Origin: BQOK01 sp048388525
Lineage (GTDB): Bacteria; Bacillota; Clostridia; Oscillospirales; Ruminococcaceae
Reading direction: 5' to 3'
DNA length: 17,129 nucleotides
Assembly: GCF_048388525.1 (NCBI RefSeq)
Contig: NZ_DBGCTQ010000110.1
Location: 1-17,129, forward strand
In this document: piece after piece, positions 1 through 7,947 of the stretch
Layout: the number at the start of each line of letters is the position of its first letter
How positions within the stretch are numbered: the stretch's first letter is position 1
Made by a program: the position numbers and the translations under genes
Notes under the pieces: model-generated
Databases searched by the model: none
What the model saw: the letters and a program-made list of their open reading frames with translations, nothing else
Told to the model about the DNA's origin: nothing

Positions 1-1886
1 TCTCGATCTTCAACAGCGGCAAGAGCGGCTACGACCGGGCGAACATTGAAAAAACGGCGGCGGTGTACGCGCAGCTTTCGGCGGTGCAGATCGACTACGC
101 GCCGCAAAAGGGGCTGTTCACCGCGCTGGACTACCAGTTCACCGACCTGCTGGCGCTGGCGGCCATGCTGCTGCTGGCAAGCCTTTTGGTGCGGCAGGAG
201 CGGGAGAACGGCCTGCTGGCCCTGGTGCGCAGCACCCCGGGCGGGCGGCTGAAAACCGCCCTGGCAAAGCTGGCGGCCCTGGCTGTAAGCCTGCTGGCCG
301 TGCTTGTGGTGCTGTATGGCGTGAACCTGGCCTACTGCCAGCTGAGCTTTGGGCTGGGGCCGCTGGGGCGCAGCATCCAGAGCGTGCCGGCCCTGATGCG
401 CTGCACCATGCAGATCACGGTGGGGCAGTACCTGGGGCGGTTTTTGCTGGCCAAGTGGGCCGCCGCTTTTGTGATGGGCCTGTGGGTGATGCTGGCGGCG
501 CTGTGGTGCCGCAGGGCCGCGGCGGGCTGGTGCGCGGCGCTGGCGCTGCCCGCCGCCCAGTGGCTGGTGCGGCAGGCCATCCCGGCCACCAGCCGGCTGA
601 ACGTGATTAAATATGCAAACCTTGCCAGCCTTTTGCGCACCAACGAGCTGCTGGGCAATTACCGCAACCTGTACTGGTTCGACGCCCCCGTGCCCCTGCC
701 GGTGGTGGAGTGGGTAGCCGCCGCGCTGTATGGCGCGGCGCTGGCGGCGGGCTTTTGCCTGGTGTTCTGCACCGCGCGGCTGCGCCCGGCCCCGGCGTTT
801 GCGGGGCTGCGGTTTGCCCGCGCCGGGCGCACCCGGGCGGTGAGCGTGCTGGGGCAGGAGGGGCGCAAGCTGGCCCTGATGAACGGCGCCGCGCTGCTGC
901 TGGCGGCGTTTGCGGCGTTTCAGTGCTGGCAGGCGGCGAGCGCCGAGAGCTATATCGACGCGGAGGAAATTTATTACCGCTATTACATGACCGAGCTCTC
1001 GGGCCCGTACACCCACGAGAAATACCTGTGGTTGGAGCAGGAGAGCAAACAGTTTGAGCCGATCCTGCAGCTGGAGAGCGCGATGCGCCGGGGCGAAGTT
1101 AGCAGCGAGGCGTATCAGGCGCAGATGGGCGCCTATTACGGCCTGCAGCAGAAGATGAACGTGTTCCAGCGGGTGATCTACGGCAACCTGGACTACTGGA
1201 AGCGGCACCCCGGGGCGCAGCTGGTGTACGAGAGCGGCTGGCAGAAGCTGTTTGGGTTTGCGGGCACGGGCGATGTGCAGGATACCCTGTGGGCGGGGCT
1301 TTTGTGCAGCGTGTGCTTTGCCGGGTTGTTTGCCATGGAGCAGAAGGGCGGCATGCGCCGGGTGATCATGGCAACGCCCCTGGGCAGGCGGGCCACGGTG
1401 GCCCGCAAGCTGGGGGTGAGCGCGGCGGCGGCGCTGGTGATCTGCGCGCTGGTGAGCGCGCCGCGCCTTGTGGTGGCGCTGCGGGACTACGGCCTGCCTG
1501 CCCCCTTTGCCCCGGCCATGAGCATGAGCGCCTACGAGCGGCTGCCCGGCTGGGTGGGGCTGGCGGGGCTGCTGGCGCTGGGCAGCGCGGCGCGGCTGGC
1601 GGCCTGCCTTTGCATGGGCGCGTGCGTGCTTGCCCTTTCGGAAAAGCTGGGCAATGCGCTGAGCGCGATGTTTGTGGGGGCGCTGGCGTTCTGCCTGCCC
1701 GCGCTGCTTGCGCTTTCGGGCCTGACGGCGCTGCGCTGGGTGAGCTTTTACCCGCTGTTTCATCTGCCAGAGCTTTTGCAGCGCGTCGGCGACGGCCGGG
1801 CGGGCCTTGCCTGCCTGCTGATCGCCGTGGGGGCGTGCTGGCTGGCGGCGGACTGGCTGCTGCAGCGGTGGAGCCGGGCCCAGTGA
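1..1886 (+). CDS. ABC-2 type transporter permease, 5' partial
   Basis: The frame is open to the left edge (first full codon at position 3), so the start is missing; the GTG at 63 is not a real start. About 627 residues are visible. The protein is very hydrophobic, with about six membrane segments in the first half (visible residues roughly 46-63, 90-110, 148-169, 172-188, 235-256, 290-310), a soluble, probably external stretch of about 120 residues, and four or five more segments after residue 430. Two cytoplasmic-loop motifs resemble each other: RQERENGLLALVRSTPGGR near 64-82 and MEQKGGMRRVIMATPLGRR near 445-463. Both are of the ABC-2 permease type (acidic residue, then TPxGR, then a K-rich helix start), suggesting two fused half-permeases. 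The partner ATPase would lie upstream, outside the window. The substrate cannot be told; peptide or antibiotic export is common for this class. It ends just before a strong hairpin. Confidence 0.75.
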   Translation, partial: SIFNSGKSGYDRANIEKTAAVYAQLSAVQIDYAPQKGLFTALDYQFTDLLALAAMLLLASLLVRQERENGLLALVRSTPGGRLKTALAKLAALAVSLLAVLVVLYGVNLAYCQLSFGLGPLGRSIQSVPALMRCTMQITVGQYLGRFLLAKWAAAFVMGLWVMLAALWCRRAAAGWCAALALPAAQWLVRQAIPATSRLNVIKYANLASLLRTNELLGNYRNLYWFDAPVPLPVVEWVAAALYGAALAAGFCLVFCTARLRPAPAFAGLRFARAGRTRAVSVLGQEGRKLALMNGAALLLAAFAAFQCWQAASAESYIDAEEIYYRYYMTELSGPYTHEKYLWLEQESKQFEPILQLESAMRRGEVSSEAYQAQMGAYYGLQQKMNVFQRVIYGNLDYWKRHPGAQLVYESGWQKLFGFAGTGDVQDTLWAGLLCSVCFAGLFAMEQKGGMRRVIMATPLGRRATVARKLGVSAAAALVICALVSAPRLVVALRDYGLPAPFAPAMSMSAYERLPGWVGLAGLLALGSAARLAACLCMGACVLALSEKLGNALSAMFVGALAFCLPALLALSGLTALRWVSFYPLFHLPELLQRVGDGRAGLACLLIAVGACWLAADWLLQRWSRAQ

Positions 1887-1910
1887 GAAGCGGCGCAGGA
1901 AAAATAGAAT

Positions 1911-1956
1911 AAAAAGGGCGCGCCCCTGGCCGAAAACGGCGGGGGGCGCGCCCTTT
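1911..1956. terminator. Bidirectional terminator between convergent genes
   Basis: A perfect 14-bp stem pairs 1913-1926 with 1943-1956, and a smaller GCCG/CGGC hairpin with an AAAA loop sits inside it. On the minus strand the stem is followed by a T-rich run (TTTTTATTCTATTTTT). On the plus strand the tail is only TTT. It therefore best serves the minus-strand gene ending at 1986 and can also end the permease transcript. Confidence 0.85.
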
Positions 1957-1985
1957 GTGCTGCTTTGGAGCCGCAGCGCGGCGTT

Positions 1986-3272
1986 TCAGGTGATGGAGGA
2001 GTAGGTCCAGCTGCGCTTATGAATATAAGTTTTTAATTGATACAGCTCGTATAGGGTGTGGAAGGCGTCCAGCTCCTGCTGGGTGAGAACATGGTCGTAC
2101 AGCTGCGGGTCGGTCCGGCTGGAAAAGCGCGCCGCGGGCGCTTCCATTCCGGCGATCGCACGCAGGCTGTAATTGCTGGAAAACAGGCCGCCGCTGCTTT
2201 TTAACGTAAGGCCGCCCTCGCCTGGAAGAATGTCGTTTGAATCGCAGGTATCAGAGGTGAACAGGTTGTTGGAACGGAGCTCTACCGTTGTGAAAGCGGC
2301 GTCGCCCGCGGAGTAAAAGCCCGCCTGCAGCGCCAGCCCCCGGGTGGAGAGATAGGGCGAAAAGCAGATCTCGGGGGTAAGGGTTTCGGCCCCGGGGTAC
2401 CGGAGGATGGGCTGGGAGGCAACGGTGCGGTCGATGCTGCAAAGGGCTTCCAGCGCGGCGGCCCGGCGCGCCAGCTTGAGGGCGTCGGGCAAAAAGGGAT
2501 CCTGCGCACGCTGGTCTTCGGGCAGGGCGGCTTCCAGCAGCTCCACCAGCTCTTCGTGGCGGTATTCGATGTTCAGCTTTTGCAGCTGGGCATAGAGGCT
2601 GCTGTTTTGATTGACCACAGAAACCTGCTTCCAGGAAAGCTGGTTCAGCGCGGCCTGCTGCAAGCTGCCGCCGGTGGGCAGCAGGGTGGCCGAATAGTTG
2701 CTGAAGGTGGCCTGGAGCGAGGGGCTTTTGTAGGAGCCGGCGACCACCAGAGCCTTTAATATATCCTGGGCGTTCGCCCCGGCAGCGCATTGCCGGAGGG
2801 CCGAGCCCAAAGCCTGGGTGAAATCCAGCCGGCCATCCACGGTCACCGCCTGCGCGGGCCCGTTTTCGCTGGCACTGTAAACGGCAAGCTTCAGATAAAA
2901 GGAATTGGGATCGGCAAGGTCCAGGCCGTCCACAGCGGCCCAGCGCACATAGACGCCCTGGTCGGAAAAGCTGCCCGCGTAGGGGAATTCCTGGCCCAGA
3001 TCGGTCTGGATCTGCTGAAAGAATTCTTCGCCGGTGAAGGCGAAAGTATTTGCGGCCGAAGTGGGCGCGGGGGCGGAGGCCGGCGCGGAGGCGGCGGAGG
3101 AAGCCGCGCTTTGGGAGGCGGGGGCGGCCGAAGATGCGGCAGAGGCAGGGCGTGCGGGGGCGGAGGGCTGGGCCGGAGCCGGAGCCGGCAGAAACGCGAG
3201 ACCCAGGGCTGCCACCACAGCAAAAGAGCCGGCGCAGGCCAGAACGGCCTGGAAAAGTTCAGTTCGTTTCAT
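1986..3272 (-). CDS. Membrane-anchored extracellular protein with A/S/P-rich linker, unknown function
   Basis: The ATG at 3272 is chosen because a GGGGGG-type ribosome binding site lies about 8 bases upstream; the longer in-frame start at 3368 would sit deep inside the upstream gene. The product is 428 residues. Residues about 8-28 form one hydrophobic segment (signal anchor or uncleaved signal), followed by a low-complexity Ala/Ser/Pro linker at about 30-75, the usual design for crossing the cell wall. The remaining ~350 residues are a soluble domain with alternating strands and helices that I do not recognise; it has several Tyr/Phe-rich patches and no evident catalytic motif. Its start overlaps the end of the XpaC-like gene by 14 bases, so the two are co-transcribed and probably translationally coupled. 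It may be a partner of that protein at the cell envelope. Function unknown. Confidence 0.8.
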   Translation of the reverse strand: MKRTELFQAVLACAGSFAVVAALGLAFLPAPAPAQPSAPARPASAASSAAPASQSAASSAASAPASAPAPTSAANTFAFTGEEFFQQIQTDLGQEFPYAGSFSDQGVYVRWAAVDGLDLADPNSFYLKLAVYSASENGPAQAVTVDGRLDFTQALGSALRQCAAGANAQDILKALVVAGSYKSPSLQATFSNYSATLLPTGGSLQQAALNQLSWKQVSVVNQNSSLYAQLQKLNIEYRHEELVELLEAALPEDQRAQDPFLPDALKLARRAAALEALCSIDRTVASQPILRYPGAETLTPEICFSPYLSTRGLALQAGFYSAGDAAFTTVELRSNNLFTSDTCDSNDILPGEGGLTLKSSGGLFSSNYSLRAIAGMEAPAARFSSRTDPQLYDHVLTQQELDAFHTLYELYQLKTYIHKRSWTYSSIT

Positions 3273-3906
3273 TCGGCTGCCCCCCTTCACCGGCGGGCAG
3301 CGGGAATTCGCTGCCCGCAAGACCGTCCAGCTGATACAGGCTTTCCAGAACATCCATGTCGGCCGCAAGGCGCAGCAGGTCAGGGCTGTAAAGCTTCTCC
3401 TTCAATTTTTTCAGGGCGCTCTCCATCACGTCCAGAAAGTTAAGAAATTCCTGCTGCATGGAGCTGGGCAGAACGCCGGCACCCTCGCATTTTACATAAT
3501 TGGCCAGCATCTGTTCGAACATGGGCAGATAGTGGTTGAAAAATTTGGGGAGCTGCTTTTGAACCTGCTCGTTCTGGGCCGCGAGCGTTAAAATATCCTG
3601 GCACAGCTGCACGCATTCCTGCGATTCCTTGCGGGCGCCCGGCTGCGCCAGCGCGGCGGTGAGGCGGGCGGTATTGGCCACACGGGCCTGGGCGCCCTGC
3701 AGCAGCTCGCGGGCGCCGGAATCCGCCGGCCGGCCGGCAGCGGCGGGGGCCGGCGCCCAGAACAAAAGCGCGCAGAGCGCAGCAGCCGTGAGGGCCGCCG
3801 CCAAAAACAGCGCCAGCCCCAGGCCCGCGCCGCCATGGTACAGGGCAAGAAAAAGGGCACCGCCCAGGCCGCCCGCCGCGGCGCCCAACAGAGTTTTGTT
3901 TTTCAT
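3259..3906 (-). CDS. XpaC-like (5-bromo-4-chloroindolyl phosphate hydrolysis family) membrane protein
   Basis: The product is 215 residues. Two hydrophobic segments lie at about 6-23 and 28-50, then a cytoplasmic helical domain. The helical part carries a pattern I associate with the XpaC/Halogen_Hydrol family: KFFNHYLP at 121-128, a long charged helix around 150-172, and DMDVLESLYQLDGL at 183-196. Despite the family name, its enzymatic role is not established; members are often found next to TelA-like toxic-anion resistance proteins, but no telA is seen here. A GAGGGG ribosome binding site lies 6 bases before the ATG at 3906. It leads a two-gene operon with the anchored protein downstream (14-base overlap). 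An extended -10 box lies about 67 bases upstream. The family call rests on motif recall, so it is moderately sure; the gene itself is solid. Confidence 0.7.
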   Translation of the reverse strand: MKNKTLLGAAAGGLGGALFLALYHGGAGLGLALFLAAALTAAALCALLFWAPAPAAAGRPADSGARELLQGAQARVANTARLTAALAQPGARKESQECVQLCQDILTLAAQNEQVQKQLPKFFNHYLPMFEQMLANYVKCEGAGVLPSSMQQEFLNFLDVMESALKKLKEKLYSPDLLRLAADMDVLESLYQLDGLAGSEFPLPAGEGGQPNETN

Positions 3907-3972
3907 AAAAGGCCCCTCGCTTTAAACAGATCGTTGCGCAGATGGGCGCGTCGCCGCCGCCCGCTTGTAAAC

Positions 3973-3981
3973 AGTATAGCA
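3973..3981 (-). promoter_or_regulatory. Extended -10 promoter for the XpaC-like operon
   Basis: On the minus strand TGC-TATACT matches the extended -10 consensus (TGn-TATAAT) with one mismatch. No good -35 box is visible 16-18 bases upstream, which extended -10 promoters can tolerate. It is about 67 bases before the ATG at 3906. Confidence 0.45.
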
Positions 3982-4034
3982 TAACGGCATCCAAAAATCA
4001 CCGGGCGGCGGGGAAAACGCCGCGAAAACAGTCG

Positions 4035-4073
4035 AAAAAAGCGGGGCCGCGCAGCAGCACTGCGCGGCCCCGC
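4035..4073 (-). terminator. Intrinsic terminator of the CofE-like gene
   Basis: A perfect 14-bp G/C-rich stem (4041-4054 with 4060-4073) has a 5-base loop and is followed on the minus strand by TTTTTT. It lies 26 bases after the stop of the gene ending at 4099. Confidence 0.9.
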
Positions 4074-4098
4074 CGGAAGGATAAACCGGGTGCGGGGA

Positions 4099-5298
4099 TT
4101 ATTTGGTGTAGTTGTCGAAATAGCCCTGGATCAGGATGATGGGGGTGCCCTTGTCGCCGCTGCCGCTGGTGAGGTCGCACAGCGAGCCGATCAGGTCGGT
4201 GAGGCGGCGGGGGGTTGTGCCCTGGCTGGCCATGTTCCCGGTAAGGTTTTCGGCTTTCTGGTCCTTTTCCTCGATGGCCTTGCTGATGGCCGCTTTCAGG
4301 TCGGCGCCGGTCAGGTCGGCAAAATCGTTGTCGGCCAGGTATTTGAGCTTGAGCTCGTTGGGCGTGCCTTCGAGGCCGGGGGTGTAGGCGGGGCTGACGA
4401 CGGGGTCGGCCAGTTCCCAGATCTTGCCCACAGGGTCCTTGAACGCACCGTCGCCATAAACCATGACCTCCACATGCCTGCCGGTGGCTTCCAGCAGCAT
4501 GGCCTGCACCTTTTCCACCAGCTCCTGGCAGTGGATGGGGAACAGCTTTACGGTCTCCTCGGTGGCCTTGTTGGAGCCCAGCAGACCGTACTGATCGTTA
4601 TAGCCGCTGCCGTTCACCGGGGCGGTCATGATCTCATCCAGGCAGAACACAGCGTCGGCGCCCGCGGCGGTGAGCAGGCGCTTGGTGCGCCTGCGGGTGT
4701 GGATATCGCAGGTGAGCACGGCCTTGGTGCAACCCAGAATGGCCCGGGGGTCGTTGGCGAAGATGATCTCGCACTCGGCGCCCGCGCCCTCGATCACGCT
4801 GCGGTAATAGTCCACATAATCCACGCCGGTGAAGGTGTGCTTTTTATAGCCGAACAGCTCACGGTACCGGGCCTCGCTGAGCACGTCGCGCCAGGGGTCG
4901 ACGCCCGCAGCGTCCAGCTCGTCCTCGGTGATGAGGTGGTTGCCCACTTCGTCGCTGGGGTAGCTGAGCATAAGCACGACCTTTTTGCAGCCCCCGGCAA
5001 TGCCCCGCAGGCACACGGCGAAACGGTTGCGGCTGAGAATGGGCCAAACCACGCCCACCGTGCCGCCGCCCAGCTTTTGCCGGACGTCGTTGGCAATATC
5101 TTGAATGGTGGCGTAGTTGCCCTGGCTGCGGGCCACCACCGCCTCGGTGATCCCGATCACGTCGCGGTCGCGCAGGGAAAAGCCTTCGCTTTCGGCAGCG
5201 GCCAGAACCGAGTCTACCACGATGCGGGCCATATCGTCGCCCTGCCGGATGATCGGGGCACGGACGCCCCGCGAAACGGTACCCACCAAACGCTCCAT
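4099..5298 (-). CDS. Coenzyme F420-0:L-glutamate ligase family (CofE-like) protein, long clostridial form
   Basis: The product is 399 residues and matches the long CofE-like family found in many Clostridia. Recognisable conserved stretches are RGVRAPIIRQGDD at the N-terminus, RDRDVIGITEAVVARSQGNYA around residues 43-63, PILSRNRF, VNGSGYNDQYGLLGSNKA, VMVYGDGAFKDPVGKIWELAD, and the C-terminal GNMASQGTTPRRLTDLIGSLCDLTSGSGDKGTP. True CofE adds glutamate to F420-0 and is about 250 residues. This version is much longer and occurs in organisms not known to make F420, so its substrate is uncertain; an ATP/GTP-dependent amide ligase on another acidic substrate is an inference. ATG at 5298 has AAAGGAG 10 bases upstream, a consensus promoter, and its own terminator, so it can be transcribed alone. 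Confidence 0.85.
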   Translation of the reverse strand: MERLVGTVSRGVRAPIIRQGDDMARIVVDSVLAAAESEGFSLRDRDVIGITEAVVARSQGNYATIQDIANDVRQKLGGGTVGVVWPILSRNRFAVCLRGIAGGCKKVVLMLSYPSDEVGNHLITEDELDAAGVDPWRDVLSEARYRELFGYKKHTFTGVDYVDYYRSVIEGAGAECEIIFANDPRAILGCTKAVLTCDIHTRRRTKRLLTAAGADAVFCLDEIMTAPVNGSGYNDQYGLLGSNKATEETVKLFPIHCQELVEKVQAMLLEATGRHVEVMVYGDGAFKDPVGKIWELADPVVSPAYTPGLEGTPNELKLKYLADNDFADLTGADLKAAISKAIEEKDQKAENLTGNMASQGTTPRRLTDLIGSLCDLTSGSGDKGTPIILIQGYFDNYTK

Positions 5299-5363
5299 AC
5301 TCTTTTTGCTCCTTTGCTCTTTAACGCTTCACTTGCAGCTGTGTGCAAAATTACAACAGTACC

Positions 5364-5392
5364 ATTATAGAGGATAGGGGGGTGGATGTAAA
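5364..5392 (-). promoter_or_regulatory. Promoter of the CofE-like gene
   Basis: On the minus strand TTTACA (5387-5392) is separated by 17 bases from a perfect TATAAT (5364-5369). It lies about 66 bases before the ATG at 5298, within the 121-base gap behind the upstream gene. The strength of the match suggests a housekeeping sigma promoter. Confidence 0.8.
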
Positions 5393-5419
5393 TACGTTTT
5401 TGCGCTGCCCGGCCACTTT

Positions 5420-6064
5420 TTATGTTGCCTGGGCGCGGGCCGGGGCGGGGAAAAACACCAGCTTGCCGCGCCGTGGGCCCATGCACAGCAAAGCGCGCAG
5501 GGCGGCCGCCTGTTTGGCAAGGCGGGGGCCGCGGGCGGGCCGGGCCGCGGCCATGCGGGCGGCCTGCCGCTCAAAGCCCAGGTACAGGGAAAGAAAGCAG
5601 GCGAGGCGGTGCAGATCCTCCCACTGGGCGAACAGCGCCTCCAGCTGCTGCCTGTGGGGGAAGGCGAAGCGGCGGAGCAGCACGTCCTCGAGCCGCTGCT
5701 CGCAGCAGAGCAGGGCGCGGTAAGCGGCCGGGCAGCGGGGGCTGGCCAGCCGGAACAGCTGCGCTTCCAGCAAATCGTCCACCCTGGGGGGCAGCGCGCC
5801 GCCCCGCGCCAGGGCCTGCCCGCGCTGCCCGGCCCGGCGCATCCCCAGGCGGGTGGCGGCGGCCACCAATCCGCGGGCGGCCAGCAAAAGTGCGGCCCCG
5901 CCCGGCGGGAGCGCACGGCGCAGCTGCCGAAGCTGCGCGGCGGCATAAGCCCGGGCGCCGGCCCAATCAAGGGCCGGATAATCGGCGGCAAGCGCCGCGA
6001 TGGACCGCGCGGGCCGCGGCAACTTTTGGGCGGGAGGGGAACGGTGAGAGTGAGGGGCAGACAT
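5420..6064 (-). CDS. Hypothetical alanine/arginine-rich helical protein
   Basis: The product is 214 residues and I do not recognise it. Ala, Arg and Leu dominate, the predicted structure is almost all helical, and there is no clear signal peptide or membrane anchor, though residues about 55-73 are fairly hydrophobic. Tryptophan and aromatic residues cluster near 144-163 (LFAQWEDLHRLACFLSLYLGFE). The frame is chosen over several overlapping frames because the ATG at 6064 is preceded by AAGGAAG at a proper distance and its third codon positions are G/C-rich like the neighbours. No terminator follows it before the CofE-like promoter, so read-through into that gene is possible. Because the DNA is very G/C-rich, long spurious frames exist on both strands here, so the confidence is moderate. 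Confidence 0.6.
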   Translation of the reverse strand: MSAPHSHRSPPAQKLPRPARSIAALAADYPALDWAGARAYAAAQLRQLRRALPPGGAALLLAARGLVAAATRLGMRRAGQRGQALARGGALPPRVDDLLEAQLFRLASPRCPAAYRALLCCEQRLEDVLLRRFAFPHRQQLEALFAQWEDLHRLACFLSLYLGFERQAARMAAARPARGPRLAKQAAALRALLCMGPRRGKLVFFPAPARAQAT

Positions 6065-6250
6065 ATCGATTCACTTCCTTGTGGGATTGATGACCGGGCC
6101 GAAAAAAAGGGGCGGCTCGGTGCACTCTATCATACACGCAGGCGCTGTCGGATACTGGCGAAGCTTGCCAGGGAGGCGTAAAAACAGGCAAAAACGTTTT
6201 GCTTTAGGTCACAGGGCCACGGAACAGGGCGCCCCCGGGGGGAAAAGGGC

Positions 6251-6283
6251 ATAAAAGAGCGCCGCCCGGCTGCGGGGCGGCGC
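6251..6283 (-). terminator. Terminator after the UPF0371 gene
   Basis: A 9-bp stem GCGCCGCCC/GGGCGGCGC (6259-6267 with 6275-6283) with a 7-base loop is followed on the minus strand by TCTTTTATG. It lies 15 bases after the stop codon of the gene ending at 6299. Confidence 0.75.
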
Positions 6284-6298
6284 GAAAAGACGCAGAGT

Positions 6299-7780
6299 TT
6301 AGAAAAACAGATCCTTGCTGGGGTAGACCGGCTCCATGGTGAGGCGCAGACCCAGCTTGCGCAGGGTGCCCTCGTCGCCGGTGTGCAGCATTTGGGTGGA
6401 ATGCATGTCGCAGTCGCGCAGAAGGGGGATGGCGGCCAGGGCACGGGCGGCCACCGGCGAGGTGGCCGCGCTGACGGCAAGGCCCGCCAGCACATCGTCG
6501 ACCTTGAGCACGCTGGAACGGCTGCCCAGGTAGTCGATCTTGAGGCGCAGCAGGGGCTTTAACACCTGTTCGCTGATGAGAAGGATATCGTCCTGAATGC
6601 CGGACAGGGCCTTGATGCTGTTCAGCACGGTGGCGCTGCAGGCGCTCATCAGGTCGCTGGCCTTGCCGGTGATGATGCGGCCGTCCGGCAGCTGCACGGC
6701 GGCGGCGGGGCAGCCCGCGACGCGCTGTTTTTCCAGGGCGGGGGCCACCACGGCCCGGCCCTCGGCAGTAACGCCCAGCTGCTGCATGATGCTCTCGATT
6801 TTGTGCAGCGAATCCTCGCTGGCTTTGCCCTGCTTTGCCTCGCAGGCAGCCTTGTAGTAGCGGCGGAAGATCTCCTCGGTGGCGGCGCGGCGGACCACGG
6901 CGTCGTCTGAAATGGCGTAGCCGGCCATGTTCACCCCCATATCGGTGGGGCTGCGGTAAAAATCCTTGTCGCCGGTGATGCGGGCCAGGATGGTCTGCAC
7001 GATGGGAAAGGCCTCCACATCCCGGTTGTAGTTCACAGTGGTCTCGCCGTAGGCTTCCAGATGGAAGGGGTCGATCATGTTCACGTCGTTCAGATCGGCG
7101 GTGGCGGCCTCGTAGGCAAGGTTCACCGGGTGCTTGAGAGGCAGGTTCCAGATGGGAAAGGTCTCGAACTTGGCATAGCCGGCCATGATGCCGCGCTTGT
7201 ATTCGTGGTATACCTGCGAAAGGGCGGTGGCCAGCTTGCCGCTGCCGGGGCCCGGGGCGGTGAGCACCACCAGGGGCTTTGTGGTCTCGATGTAGGGGTT
7301 CGAGCCGTAGCCCTCGTCGCTGCAAATGTGGTCCACGGCCATGGGGTAGCCCGTAATGGGGCGATGAATGTAGTTTGCGACCCCGCGCTCGGTGAGCTTT
7401 TTTGCAAAGCCGTCGGCCGCGGGCTGGCCGGTGTACTGGGTGATCACCACGCTGTTTACCGCGATGTCCATAGCGTGAATGTCGTCGATCAGGCGCAGGA
7501 CCTCCATGTCGTAGCTGATGCCCAGGTCCGCGCGCATTTTGGTTTTTTCAATGTCGCCCGCCGAGATGCAGAAGATGATCTCGGCCTTGTCGCGCAGTTC
7601 ATGCAGCAGGCGGATCTTGCCGTTTACATCGAAGCCGGGCAGCACCCGGGCGGCGTGGTAATCGTCGAACAGTTTGCCGCCGAACTCCAGATACAGCTTG
7701 CCGCGGAACTGGTCGATGCGCGCAAGGATGTTTTCGGTCTGTTTGCGGATATAAAGGTCGTTGTCGAATCCGATCTCCAT
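6299..7780 (-). CDS. UPF0371 (DUF1846) family protein
   Basis: The product is 493 residues, the usual family length. The start MEIGFDNDLYIRKQTENILARI and later stretches (KLYLEFGGKLFDDYHAARVLPGF, EIIFCISAGDIEKTKMRADLGISYD, FETFPIWNLPLKHPVNLAYEAATADLNDVNMIDPFH) are hallmark sequences of UPF0371/DUF1846. A glycine-rich GPGSGK at residues 177-182 looks like a nucleotide-binding loop and lies after a hydrophobic strand (PLVVLTAP), fitting a P-loop-like fold. The biochemical role is not established; the protein is cytoplasmic and widespread in Firmicutes. The start is the ATG at 7780 with GGGGG about 8 bases upstream. The upstream DNA (7790-7825) is AT-rich and contains a CTTTATAAAG palindrome, but I could not assign a clear promoter. 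It has its own terminator, so it is probably monocistronic. Confidence 0.9.
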   Translation of the reverse strand: MEIGFDNDLYIRKQTENILARIDQFRGKLYLEFGGKLFDDYHAARVLPGFDVNGKIRLLHELRDKAEIIFCISAGDIEKTKMRADLGISYDMEVLRLIDDIHAMDIAVNSVVITQYTGQPAADGFAKKLTERGVANYIHRPITGYPMAVDHICSDEGYGSNPYIETTKPLVVLTAPGPGSGKLATALSQVYHEYKRGIMAGYAKFETFPIWNLPLKHPVNLAYEAATADLNDVNMIDPFHLEAYGETTVNYNRDVEAFPIVQTILARITGDKDFYRSPTDMGVNMAGYAISDDAVVRRAATEEIFRRYYKAACEAKQGKASEDSLHKIESIMQQLGVTAEGRAVVAPALEKQRVAGCPAAAVQLPDGRIITGKASDLMSACSATVLNSIKALSGIQDDILLISEQVLKPLLRLKIDYLGSRSSVLKVDDVLAGLAVSAATSPVAARALAAIPLLRDCDMHSTQMLHTGDEGTLRKLGLRLTMEPVYPSKDLFF

Positions 7781-7906
7781 GGATGAGCCCCCACACTTTT
7801 ATAAATAATACACTTTATAAAGGATACCACGCCCGCACAGCACAATGCAAGCCGCCCGGCCCCAAAAACAGGAAAAAACGCGGCGAAAAAAATTTCGGTT
7901 TACCTC

Positions 7907-7935
7907 TTGATTTTTACAGGTGCCCGTGCTATAAT
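7907..7935 (+). promoter_or_regulatory. Promoter of tRNA-Val
   Basis: TTGATT (7907-7912) is followed after 17 bases by a perfect TATAAT (7930-7935), itself preceded by TGC, giving an extended -10. The tRNA begins 13 bases after the -10 box. This is a textbook stable-RNA promoter. Confidence 0.88.
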
Positions 7936-7947
7936 AAAACACGCTCT

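Noticed and set aside
3270..3368. Upstream in-frame start of the anchored protein at 3368
   Set aside because: It would give a 32-residue extension inside the XpaC-like gene; the start at 3272 has a ribosome binding site and a normal signal-anchor N-terminus.
4090..5370. 426-codon open frame on the plus strand
   Set aside because: It is the antisense shadow of the CofE-like gene, whose translation is clearly conserved; high G+C keeps the opposite frame open.
6065..6258. Promoter for the 5420-6064 gene (TATGAT near 6130 on the minus strand)
   Set aside because: A -10-like box exists but no acceptable -35 or extended -10 motif, so it was not listed as a feature.
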